Source: Desarmillaria ectypa (taxonomy: Eukaryota; Basidiomycota; Agaricomycetes; Agaricales; Physalacriaceae). From it: 64,000 nucleotides of DNA. Of this stretch, positions 13,110-25,099 are shown piece after piece. Position 1 is the first letter of the stretch. Each line of letters opens with the position of its first letter. A model generated the notes under the pieces. The model made no database searches. It saw only the letters and a program-made list of their open reading frames with translations, and was not told the origin of the DNA. The position numbers and the translations under genes are program-made. The DNA is taken from assembly GCA_030407005.1 (NCBI GenBank), contig JAUDYN010000001.1, positions 2,232,001 to 2,296,000 on the forward strand, in the 5' to 3' direction.

Positions 13110-13114
13110 CAATG
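13110..13114. repeat. Left target site duplication of solo LTR (CAATG)
   Basis: Identical to 13320-13324 on the other side of the element, and immediately next to the TGT terminus. Confidence 0.65.
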
Positions 13115-13319
13115 TGTTGGGATTTGCAACTTCAAGCTTGTGCTGGAAGATTCCCGAACATTCGGTACAATCAATTTGGCACGATACTAGGATATAATTA
13201 GGTACTTTAGTAGAACATTCTAGATACATTCTGTAGTATTTAAGGAGCTCGTCTCAAGCCAACAATTTAGTATTCTCTATTCTCTACTCAGCAAGCCTCC
13301 CACTGCAATAGTTACTACA
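13115..13319. mobile_element. Solo LTR with 5-bp target site duplication
   Basis: The 205-bp segment begins TGTTGGG and ends TACTACA (TG..CA termini with TGT/ACA inverted ends). It is flanked on both sides by the same 5 bp, CAATG, at 13110-13114 and 13320-13324. Inside is a TATA-like TATTTAAG at 13237-13244 followed by a pyrimidine-rich stretch, as expected for an LTR promoter read on the plus strand. No retrotransposon coding sequence lies next to it, so it is a solo LTR left by recombination. Family (Ty1/copia or Ty3) cannot be told without other copies. Confidence 0.7.
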
Positions 13320-13324
13320 CAATG
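13320..13324. repeat. Right target site duplication of solo LTR (CAATG)
   Basis: Identical to 13110-13114, and immediately follows the ACA terminus of the LTR. Confidence 0.65.
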
Positions 13325-14964
13325 ATTTGACATCGTTACTTTCAGTGAACGCATATAGCACCAAAGAATGATATCTTCTCGAAAAATGAGTGGCAGAAGA
13401 TATCAACTGGCGTAAGGAGAAGCTCACTCGTTTGATACAAAATTGCACGCGTCTTCACATGTATCAACTTCGATCACAGGGAATATAGGGCCAAAAATTT
13501 TGCCCTCTATCACATCATCATCAATGCCAGCGCCAGCAACGACTACCGGTTCAATTTTTAATCTATCGGCATCCAAATTCCCCCCAACAATAGTTCTCTC
13601 CTTTGGTTCGAGTCAAAAATGCTGCGATTCTGTCGAAATGAGATTTTGACACGATCCGAGCAAACAATGTTGATTCCAAAGGCGGAGCATCCAGGAAGAA
13701 GGAATCGTATGCTCGCTTGGAAGCATTGATGACCCTGTCCAAAATCGAATGTATATCCATGACATTATTCAATCAGCTTAGATAAAACTTGCTAGAGTGG
13801 CGATGCATTGACTTGGCCCGCGTCGACGCATTTTTCAAGCATCATTCTCTTGCGGCAAGCGTTCAAGAACGATGAAAGTAGATGCTATCTGGTCGCCGTC
13901 CATCACTCTGTGTATGGTCATTGACATAGAATAGAGCTACCCGAACATTTCCTGGAACCAAAGATTTAGGGACGCCAGAGGTATAACATAGTAGCCCAGC
14001 TGCTCTAAATGTCCTGGCGGGTATAGATAAACAGAAAACGTCAAATTGAGACGAACCGATAACATTGTGATTCATAAAATGTCGTAAAGATAGCCTTGGC
14101 CGAGCTCACATCCTCAGAGAAGAGTTGGTCGATAGTATAGCCCTCGAGCCTCACTTCTCAGGCATGCACCAAGAAATCTCATCAGGAGAACTGCGGCAGC
14201 ACTAAGATTCTAAATTTTCGACATTAAAGGACACGGCGTCCCATACGTTCGGAGAAAAAGCATCGAAACGACCCAGCTCCCCTGCTGACTCGTGAATGCC
14301 GCACGCGTTGAAGTGTCTGATATGGATCGATTTGGGTCAAAGTCAACGAGATACAGGTTTTGGTAGCTCCAGATGATCAATTCTCCGCGTTTTGCGCTTT
14401 CTTCGCCCCCCGGTATCGGAACCTGGAAGATCCTATCTCTTTGAACTGCGAAGCTCGTACCCATGGGGCCAGTGTACAGACCGTCCAGGAAGATGAGTGC
14501 TAAAACTTAAGCTGTCCGGGCCGGAGAAACCAGGGCTAGCCACTTAGTTTTTAAGTATCACTTCAAGCTCCAATAGCAATCCTTGCCTTCTCTTGACAGT
14601 CAACGAGGAAGCTCATATCACAAACAGGCTCATTTCTCTAGCAAAATAAACGATTGTCTATAGCTCAATATTTTCATTATATGGTTTTTTAATACTACTA
14701 TTGACAAGCTCGAACTTTTGAGTATTTTATCGCATTTGCCGCATGTTGGCTTGGCTAGGCTAGGCTACCCTGCATGGTGACGCTTCTCTGCAATTTCCGC
14801 TAGTCTCTTGATATGTACACTTGCCTAGACATCTGAGTATTTCCCGCCTATCTCGCTATATGGACCCATGACCAAGCTTACTCGACATAGAATTTCTTGG
14901 GATTATATCTGGCTGCTGTATATTATTGTCTTCCCAGGTCAGATTTCCAACTCCCACACATTTA

Positions 14965-16073
14965 ATGTCCCTTATTCGCATTGGTTTTATTGGTCTTTCA
15001 GGACAAGGTTGGGCATCGACTATGCTTGCCCCGCCTCTGCTTGAAGATCCGCTATCGTCTCAGTACCGGCTCACTACGATCTCTACTTCAAACCCAGCTT
15101 CTGCTGAAGCCACTGCAGAGAAATACACATCGCTTTCAGGTAATCTGGCCAAACCTTACCATGGATCTCCAGAGCATATTGTGTCCGATCTAAATGTGGA
15201 TCTCGTGGCCGTGTCCGTGAAGGCGACGAATCATTTCGAAAATGCAATGAAAGTTATAGATGGAGGAAAGGACCTTTTTTTGGAATGGCCTGCTGGGAAT
15301 GGTCTGAAGGAAACATCATCGCTGGCCAGTGCTGCGAGGGAAAAAGGTGTCAGAACTATCATCGGATTGCAGGGAAGAATGGATCCTATTTTTCGAAAGG
15401 TGGCGGCGCATTAATGTCTCTCTTGGCAGCACTAACTGTCGCACCATGCAGGTAAAAGCCATTGTTGGATCTGGACGTCCTTGGTCAGCTCTGAATCCAG
15501 TGTCTATCTGCGCCATGACCTATCTGATAGCTGTTATAGACTGCCAGGACGTTTCCGGAAGTCAGGATATGGGACCCTCATGTGTCGAGTGCTATGCAGT
15601 TCTATGGTGTAGACTCGAATGGGGGTACGCTTCTCGATATCAGAGCCGGAAATATATTGGATACATTAACTTACATGCTAGGATCCGTTGCCAGCGTCTC
15701 GGCGACGCTAAGTACTCAGTACCCCATCGCAGAAGTCGTCGACGAGAATGGAAAGCCGACGGGCGAAACCGTTGAACAAGATGCCGCCTCTCAGGTGGCC
15801 GTTTCTGGAGTCTTGACCAGTGAGGCCGTCATGAGAGTTCACTTACGGGTTGGACTAGATACAAAAACAGATGGCAAAGCGGGCACACCACTGCTTTGGA
15901 TTATAGACGGAGAGAAAGGAAACATCCGAATGGAGAGTGATAACCCTAGGGCTTTTGCGGTATCAGTGATGACTCCTACGCTGGATGCAAATGGAGACGA
16001 GGTGAAGGTGGAGGGAAACGGCCGGACCAATGTGCAGAGGGCTTGGGAAGCCTATGCGAAGGGAGGGACGTAG
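14965..16073 (+). CDS. Gfo/Idh/MocA-family oxidoreductase (Gal80-like)
   Basis: I choose ATG 14965 because MSLIRIGFIGLSGQGWA opens directly with the Rossmann strand and a glycine-rich loop (GxSGxG). Downstream are VDLVAVSVKATNHFENAM and GKDLFLEWPAGN, the place of the EKP motif with the Lys replaced, as in Gal80-like members. After an intron ending at about 15452 comes VKAIVGSGR, then SNGGTLLDIRAGNILD, TQYPIAEVVDENGKPTGE and a C-terminal beta-sheet domain ending AWEAYAKGG. Fungal relatives include Gal80-like regulators and NAD(P)-dependent sugar dehydrogenases; which applies is unclear. The stretch 15475-15550 does not splice cleanly to the usual sequence, so the middle exon is uncertain and the gene may be damaged there. 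Confidence 0.75.
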
Positions 16074-16243
16074 AGTAGATCTGTAAATGTCTTGCCGTCT
16101 TGGTATTAACCAAAAGCACTGGATGGGATCCGGATTTATCGGTCCGGAAACGCTGTAGCCAAGCACAGTCAATGAATCTTTGAAGCGGAGCTTGGAACGT
16201 GTTTCTTGCAATCCTGAATATCGACGCGTTTCCAATTCGAAAA

Positions 16244-18321
16244 ATGTCGTCCAGTATCGAGCTCATTAATCCCAAGGCAGAGAGTGTACGGCGTGCAGCA
16301 GCGCTCCAGGTACTTACTTCCAATTCTTACGAAAACCCTTTGGCTCAACTAGGATAGGTCAACACCAATGGAGCGATGGGCCTTGCAAATGTGGTCAAGG
16401 GAAACTTGGGTGCGTCGACTATTCATGTAAAATCTTCAAGAAAGCTCATATGTACATGTTAGGCCCAAGAGGCACCTTGAAGATGCTCGTCGATGGCGCC
16501 GGACAGATAAAGATGACCAAGGACGGAAAGGTTCTTTTGTCCGAGATGCAAATCCAAAATCCCACTGCCGCCATGATTGCACGGACCGCTGTTGCCCAAG
16601 ACGATCAAGTAGGAGACGGAACGACATCCGTGGTCTTATTGGTGGGAGAGTTGCTGAAGCAAGCCGATCGATACATCTCTGAGGGCGTGCATCCCACCGT
16701 TATTGGCGAGGGTTTCGACTTGGCAAAAAAAGAGGCTTTATCAGTGCGTAACCAGTATTTGTGGCAATCATCTCGTTGATGAAGTGCGATACAATAGTTC
16801 TTGGACACCTTCAAACAACCCTCAAAATTAGATCGGGCTACACTGATTAGCGTCGCGAATACGTCTTTGGCAACAAAATTGAATGGCGCCATGGCTAAGC
16901 AGCTAGCTGCAGATGTCGTTGATGCTGTCCTTACTATACGTCCACTACCACCTCCAAAGGGTACTTTGTTTTATTCCGTCATCAGTTATAGACTTATTCA
17001 TCCATGCAGATGCCAAAGATCAATGGCGCGATCCTATAGACCTACACATGGTTGAAATCATGAAAATGCAGCACCGGACCGCCTCAGAAACACAACTCAT
17101 TCGTGGGCTTGTTCTCGACCACGGCGCGCGCCATCCTGATATGCCTAAACGCGTTGAAAACGCTTTCGTTCTAACTCTCAACGTCAGTTTGGAGTATGAA
17201 AAGACGTATGTCCTCTTCAAGTGAATTCGTAGTACTCTCTCTGAGCATAACTAACAGCGAGGTGAATTCGGGCTTCTTCTACTCCTCCGCGGAACAGCGC
17301 GAGAAGCTAGTTGAATCAGAGAGGCGTTTTGTCGACGCAAAAGTTAAAAAAATTGTAGAGCTCAAGAACCTTGTGTGCGACCAAGCCACAGACAGCAAAG
17401 AAAAGAAGAGAAACTTTGTCGTCATCAACCAAAAGGGTATTGACCCTCTCAGTCTGGATATTCTTGCCAAGAATGGTATCTTCGCCCTACGAAGGGCGAA
17501 AAGGCGAAATATGGAGCGGTATGCATCTGCATTCACGATTTTGTTCAGAGTAAATTGACTGTCTTGCCCAGGCTGCAGCTTATCTGTGGTGGTGTCGCCC
17601 AGAACTCTGTGGACGACCTCGAACCATCCATTCTGGGTTGGGCCGGTCTGGTATACGAGCATACTTTGGGAGAGGAGAAATTCACTTTTATTGAGGAAGT
17701 CAAAGCACCCAAGTCTGTGACGCTCCTGATCAAAGGCCCCAATGCGCATACCATACAACAGATACAAGACGCTCTCCGTGATGGTCTCAGAGCTGTCAAG
17801 AATGCACTTGAAGATGAGGCCCTCATCCCCGGAGCTGGAGCGTTTGAAGTTGCCTGCTCAGCACATTTGAGTGGACCAGTGAAGAAGTCTGCAAAAGGTC
17901 GCGCGAAGATGGGTGTCCAGGCATTCGCCGATGCCCTGTTGATCATACCCAAAACACTGGCTGCAAACGGTGGATTCGATGTCCAGGACGTGGTCGTAGC
18001 ACTACAGGTAAAGTGGACTGCTGTTTACCGATTTTGCCGATTTCACTACTCAATGCACTTCTAGGAGGAACAAGCCGAGGGTAATACCGTTGGTATCGAT
18101 CTGCAATCAGGCGAGCCGTTCGACCCTACTGTAGAAGGTATATGGGACAATTACCGTGTAAAGAGACAAATGCTTCACTCGTGGTAAGTTAGCTATACAA
18201 TCTTCCACAGAAAATGCGTTGATGCCATTTTTACAGTTCTGTAATTGCCGTCAACCTATTATCTACAGATGAGATCTTACGAGCTGGGCGAAGCTCACTT
18301 AAGCCTGACGGTCAACAGTAG
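16244..18321 (+). CDS. CCT6: T-complex protein 1 subunit zeta (CCT6)
   Basis: A group II chaperonin subunit, assembled from several exons starting at ATG 16244 ([20 protein letters not shown]). Visible motifs are [16 protein letters not shown] and MTKDGKVLL, the nucleotide-binding [27 protein letters not shown] in the apical region, [17 protein letters not shown] sequence near 17.6 kb (read as [13 protein letters not shown]), and the C-terminal [16 protein letters not shown]. The set is diagnostic for CCT zeta rather than other CCT subunits. CCT folds actin and tubulin in the cytosol as an eight-subunit double ring. The gene ends at TAG 18319-18321. It converges with the SET-domain gene. Confidence 0.93.
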
Positions 18322-18786
18322 CTTGAAAATGTCTAGTTATTTCATTGTTATAAGTGCCATGGGTCTGATTCGCCAAGCACACTGAATACAACAAGAAAAA
18401 AATAGGGTAGTAGTATGTATACTAGCAAAGTTACAATAATGTTATGCTGCAAAACGTCCTGCATGAAGAATATGTTGACAGAATAAAAACAATGACGGGA
18501 ATGATAGCAACGCGACAACACGGTCCAAAGTGTAAATAAAACGACTATTCGCCCGAGTCGGAGCAAGAATCCCAGCCAGCATTAATAAAGTGGGGCGGTC
18601 TGTGGGGCATGTCGCATTTAAAGGAGGATAACCGTCCGACCAGTCTATTCGCTGATTTTATCGGAGATGGGATGGCAGTGTATATGTGCTGAAGTCGACC
18701 GAAACCATCGATTTCAGATATCTGATTTGGGTCACAGGCCTAAACCATCCGCTCGTTAGTCCAAGAACGATCTCAGATGACATCGA
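18322..18786. other. Convergent intergenic region
   Basis: The 465 bp between the stops of CCT6 and the histone methyltransferase should contain both 3' UTRs. I see no gene or repeat in it. Confidence 0.6.
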
Positions 18787-21700
18787 TTATCGACGTACCC
18801 CTTCCTTCATCCACACTGCATCCAACCTCTCCCCGCGAGGTTGGTCACCGTCAGTGGAAGAAGACGAAGACGACGCATCCGGTTCCACAGCATCCCTGAT
18901 TCTCCCCTCCGTTGAAGGTTTCGAGAACGTTAAAGACAATTTATGCCTCGCAAAGTTGCCGGGTGTAGGTTTGAACGTCAGCGCAACCGATGAAGGCGTT
19001 GAGAGCCAATCTACGCTCACGCGGACATCAGGTTCGGGAGAAAAATGATCATCCGGGGTGACAGGTCCTTTATCACTTTCTTCGGACGACTCGCTGGCAG
19101 CACCTGGGCTCCATCTGGTTTTCCATTTCGACATGGCAAAGGTCTGAGGATTTGGATTTGCCACAAAAGAACCACTTGGCATGCCAGCAGGCTTGGGATT
19201 GCGCTCGTGTTTCTTCCTCTTGATGGCGTGGTCATCGTCATCGTCATCGTCACGGGAGCGCTTCGATCCCTCATCATCCGACAACGAAGCAGCGTCGTGT
19301 TCCCGCCCCTGCTCCCGCTCTAGCTTTAATTTCATTTTTTCTCGCTCAGTTGCTCGTTCAGCCCTGGATAAAACGGGAGTGGGCATGGATTGGTGCTGTC
19401 GACGACGTGGGCTGTCTTTCATGCCAGGCTTCTTGTCAAAGCGACCATTGTGATTTCGAGGCTGATCTTTGAAGGGCGCAGGTGGAACCCGCAGAACACC
19501 ATCATCCTCTGGCTCCCGCTTCACGATCGCGCTGATAGACAAGCTGCGCAAACGAGGCCTGCCCCTACGCCGCTTCTCGATGGCACCAGCACTTGCACTC
19601 ACAACGCGGTTATGGGTACCACTAAGTGGCGCGCGACCGCGAGAACGAGCATTGGAAACAGACCGTGACTTGGCAGACCTTTGGTCTAATTTCTGGCGCT
19701 TAGATGGATGGTCATCCTCCGGGGAACGGCGTTTTCGACCTCTGGGAGAAACTGAAGCGGCCGCCGCAAGCTTGCGGTCCAAAACAGAAAGGACCTTGTG
19801 AGTTACGCGGCGGGAAGGCATGGAATCAAGAGGCGATGTTTCTCGTGGGGTTGCAATGGACACAGAAGCTGATCCTGGTAGAGGAAGACGACGCGGCCAT
19901 GGCTGACCATAAATGGCAAAATGGCGCATACATCTAAGGCAGGCATGAGTCCTGAAGGATTTGCACCAGATTATTTGCGACATACCTGGGACAATCCTGC
20001 TTATTCTTTTTCTTCTTAGATATCTCCAATCCCAAGCCCCAGACAACCTTTGAATCGACAGATATAACTGGCAAAATATTATGGCAGGTAGCACACAATG
20101 GAAGAGGTTTCCCGTCAGCATCTCTTGGCACCTCAGGTAACTTTGGAAGTTCCTTCAGAATGTCATTAGAACCTGCTGCGGGAGCGGGGCGCGTACGCAA
20201 AATCCGAGGTTCACTGTCCTCTTTCTTAACTTTAACTTGCTCCTTGAGCGGGGCCTTTTCTTTGCTCTTGCTACCGCGAGAGGGCGTTGACAAAGGGGTT
20301 GATAACTCCTTTTCTTTGCCTTTCCCAAAGGAGGCAGAGCGCGTCTCGCGCTTGTCGACCGTCGACATAGGTGTCTTGGATGCGACAGACGGGCTAGACG
20401 AATTGCTGCCGGACTGTTCTTGCGCTTCTCGCGCCTTCTGACGTCGGGTCGAAATAATGGATCGGTACGGAGTTGACTTGGATGATTGTGGCGTGGTTGG
20501 TGGCGGGGGGGCAGAGTCTTCTACTGATGTGAGAGAACTGAGAGAGGACAAAGACCGGGAAGGTGTTAGAGGAGAAGCCGGGATTGAAGACAGTGAGGAC
20601 AGCTGCTCATCGCTCGCTACTCCCGAAGTCAGAGAGGTGAGGTCGGACTCGCTTTCGATTTCTGCCGTCATCTCAATCTCGGCTTCATCTGGAATGTTCT
20701 TCACATCGGCAAGAAGTACGGCGTCATCCCCTTCTTCCTCACTTTCGTCCGATTCATCCTGTTGGCGAGAAATGGCATAGACACCACGGCGAGTGCGTCT
20801 TTCGTTCAGATTGACATCCACAGGGACCCCTTCTTCACCGACTTCAGCTGTATCGCATTCATCGATATCAGAGTCAGAATCAGAAGCAGGGTCATCGTCG
20901 TCCTGATCGGGTGCATATCCTCCTCTACCCTTCTTTTCGCATGTCTCGCATAGACAGTGCTTGTTCCGCCGACCGACTATACAGATGAGTGAAAAAAGGT
21001 CACGAGCACAGTCAAGTGGACGTACAGTAACTATCCCCATAATGTGCTGTTATCTCCTCCCCGATGGTTATTGGCCGTAGAGTACGAAACGTGATGTACC
21101 TTCCCTCACGAAAAAGTTCACAGTTATTATCACAATCATGCTGAAAACATAACGTCAATTATTGAACAGCCGGGCGATGGGAGGCTTGACCCACATTAAC
21201 AAACCGGGCCGGCCCTAAAAACAGATGGTTCTTCTTCATAGACCTCGAATGAATGACGCTAAAGTCTCGCCGAATATCTGAGTTCACGAGGTCGGTACGC
21301 TTGAGCTCCCGGTCTTCCTCCTCGCTAAGGTTGGCCATGGAGCCCTTTAGCTCAGTTATCACGGTGCCAGTGGGGAGATTGCGTGTCGCTAGGATACAGA
21401 GCTCGGACTTGCCGGTCCTGTGCGAGTAGCGGGAGGTGTGAGATATCTCGATGGAGCCAGAAGGATGATAGAGCTCGAAATATCGTGATGCATGGCTACA
21501 GGTGGGGTGTACTGAGTGAGACGGCAAGAGTGAGAAAAAAGCGGTACACACGTGGCAAACGCGTTGATTTGATGCTGGCTGTAGTCCTCAGTCTCGAAGT
21601 AATAACGGATAGGTAACAAGCTGCAGAACGAGGCGCGGTGAATGACAGGTAACCGAGACAGGAGCAAAAAAAACGAACAGGAGTAGCTCATCGACCGCCT

Positions 21701-22040
21701 GGCGTGTGGCGACTTGAACAGGCCCCTTTACAACAACAAGCTAGAACACGGAAAGGAAACAAAAACGCGTGAAAAGACCGTTCAAGAGATAAAACGCAGA
21801 TTCAGCACGCACGCGTCGCACGATCTTCAACAGTTGCTGGGCATCGCACTTAGGCAGCCTACGTGACGGATCCATTTTGTGCACGAGTAGGGGCACTGCA
21901 CCAGTGCCGAGCTTCTCGACGAGGAGATGGCTGAGAAAGTCGTCGTCCTTCGACAAGTCGCCCATATTCATGACTTTAACAGGGCGCCAGGAACGCTGGT
22001 CCTTCGACGAGGCATGAGCGGGAGAGGCGGCAGGCGCCAT
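18787..22040 (-). CDS. SET9: SET-domain histone H4K20 methyltransferase, SET9/SUV420 type
   Basis: Exons join from ATG 22040 (MAPAASPAHASSKDQR) to TAA at 18787. The N-terminal helical region (LLVEKLGTGAVPLLVHKMD, LLPIRYYFETEDYSQHQINAF) is the one preceding SET in Set9/KMT5 proteins. The SET domain (about residues 140-265) includes SELCILATRNLPTGTVI, the NHDC motif rebuilt as RFVN|HDCDNNC across an intron, and GEEITAHYGDSYFG. It is followed by a Cys cluster, KHCLCETC. The long tail, more than 500 residues, is acidic and Ser-rich, then basic. It has a CATC/CMRC pair split by an intron near 19.94 kb and an AT-hook-like KRRRGRPRLRS. The enzyme methylates H4K20 in the nucleus. Its promoter lies between 22040 and the polyubiquitin stop. 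Confidence 0.9.
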
Positions 22041-22591
22041 GAGCAATAATGGCGCTCGATGCTCGACAGACAGCGGGCAAGGACGGGACTTGCTGCAGCG
22101 ACGATGATTTGTGGCCAACAGACCAGAGAGAGAGAGCAGATTTAACCTGTACTGTAACGCCGTCACGCTGTATTTACATAAACTCCGACTGCCTGTCGCC
22201 TTTATTTCCCGAAGTTCCGTTATTAAAATTCTACCAATAACTTGTCTCGGATCTTCATCGGTACCCTCATTGTACTTGGGTTTTGTCGCACATCCCTCCT
22301 TGTATTTTCTCCTCTTTTTTTTGTGGAATTTCTGGTCTTTCCTCGGGACGAAGACAACGGGAACAATCAAGTCGCATGGACCCTGACTCCGTGATTGCTT
22401 CAGTACCTGTTCCGCCACACCCGGCTTATCGCAGCGCTAGAACACTCCAGCTGCATTCCTTTGGTAACGTTTCATTCGGACACTTATGATGTGGCTGTTT
22501 CAATCATGACACGTAGACATGTAAACTGATATTGTATTCTTGTTTCTACATCATATAATTATTACAGGACCCGGCCGTCACATACATGCAC
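22041..22591 (-). promoter_or_regulatory. Upstream region of the SET9-type gene
   Basis: This 551-bp gap lies between the SET9 start and the polyubiquitin stop, both on the minus strand. It must hold the polyubiquitin 3' UTR and the SET9 promoter. No TATA box or repeat stands out. Confidence 0.4.
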
Positions 22592-23973
<1,382 letters not shown>

Positions 23974-24067
23974 TTAGTACTTTGAATAAATAATGGTGGA
24001 TTGAGAGCATACATGCTGCCGAGGACGTGAAACTAAGAAAGATGGTAGTGGTTGTGGACAGAGTTGA

Positions 24068-24121
24068 TGAGTCAGTTATCAGCGGGTGGCTGTTCTTATC
24101 AACGTGACAATTGCTGAGTCA
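24068..24121. promoter_or_regulatory. Two TGAGTCA sites upstream of polyubiquitin
   Basis: TGAGTCA occurs at 24068-24074 and 24115-24121, about 107 and 154 bp upstream of the polyubiquitin ATG. This is the core bound by AP-1/Gcn4-type bZIP factors, which respond to oxidative or amino-acid stress. The first site lies just beyond the proposed 5' UTR intron, so it may be near or within the transcript start region. Function is inferred from motif and place only. Confidence 0.35.
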
Positions 24122-25099
24122 CTACTATCACAGTCACATGGTCCGGAACTTTGAAACTTGGCCCTTCATCTGTTCGAATGCATTGCGTTCACAGGCTCAC
24201 CATGATTTGACCTAGTGTTGTGGACCAATATTCATCTGCTTCCCAAGTCCCCCAGAATTTCCTGATACTTTATCATAGCCGGAGCCCGAATCACACGGAT
24301 TCTTACTTACTGGCGCTAGTCCTGACTACATCCATCATCCGTGACGCATGGCTATGACCCTTTTCCTATGTACGAAAGATTGCGCAATACAACCTGGGAG
24401 CAATTTTTGGTATGGTATGTTTTCCGATGATGCCGATGCCGAGGAGCCCCACCTCATACCGCGGAACAGACGTCCGTGGAGATGGCAGGCAGACTTTAAC
24501 CTCTGGAAATATGATATAGACGAGTTCCGAAGACAATATTTGAGCTTAAAAACTTGAAGACAAGTCCTCCCCAGTCATTTTTACTATTTATCTCCAGGCG
24601 AATATTCTCTTGCCCGTAGATAACTACTTGGGTCCACCATCTTGTGGATCGGTGTCTGTCTTCAATGCCTCCTACAGTTTCTGTGTTTTCTGATACATTT
24701 CACTTCGTTCTGGCCTACGCTGTGTACAATCTGATGTAGTAATATGTTATTCGAAGCCCGTAACGCGGTCACCTGGTACAGTCAAGTTTTATATTGATGC
24801 TAGTGCACCCAAGTATCTTCCATTCCGCTAGGACACCTGAATTAAAAAGAGCGTCATACTCATACAAGCTAGTTGCCATAGGGAAGCACCATCTGAACAA
24901 TTAAATAAACGATGCTGGATGGTATCCATGTACAGTGAAGCCAGACACAGAGCCGAAGATGGATCGAGGGTAAGATAAGGATAAACAAACAAAGCAATAA
25001 GAATATTATCGTTTCTTTTGGATGTCATTGTCATAAGCGCATAATGCTCGTGTGTCTGAGCTGGGTCCATATGCAAATATCGGCTAGTGAATTTCACGC
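24122..25099. other. Intergenic region
   Basis: Nearly 1 kb between the polyubiquitin promoter and the FAM72-like stop. A 69-codon open frame at 24348-24557 (+) starts with ATG and has plausible composition, but shows no recognisable family and no supporting splice structure. I do not call it a gene. Nothing else is recognised. Confidence 0.5.

Larger units (their letters stand above)
12895..13860 (-). pseudogene. Decayed aldehyde dehydrogenase (class 3-like), C-terminal half
   Basis: On the minus strand, separated pieces follow the order of a class 3-type aldehyde dehydrogenase. They are KRMMLEKCVDAGQ near 13.84 kb (counterpart of the motif before the catalytic Cys, then broken by a stop), FARIVSKSHFDRIAAFL at about 13.65 kb, EGKIFGPIFPVIEVDTCEDA at about 13.5 kb (the EE/K-IFGP motif), and GGVGESG at about 12.94 kb (the LPFGGVGESG motif, reached only by shifting frame in a run of G). 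Stops and frame breaks separate the blocks and a solo LTR lies between the last two. No N-terminal half could be recognised upstream. Short fungal introns might explain some gaps but not the stops. I read it as a dead gene. Confidence 0.6.
12350..14964. other. Gene-poor stretch of 2.6 kb
   Basis: Apart from the aldehyde dehydrogenase relic and the solo LTR listed separately, I see no intact gene here. Short open frames on both strands (for example 14210-14464 minus) show no family signature. The last few hundred bases before 14965 are AT-rich and should hold the promoter of the oxidoreductase gene. A small direct repeat, GGCTAGGCTAGGCTA, lies near 14751-14765. Confidence 0.6.

Noticed and set aside
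24348..24557. 69-codon plus-strand ORF
   Set aside because: Starts with ATG and has fair composition, but no family, no splice support and no neighbour logic. Noted only in the intergenic entry.
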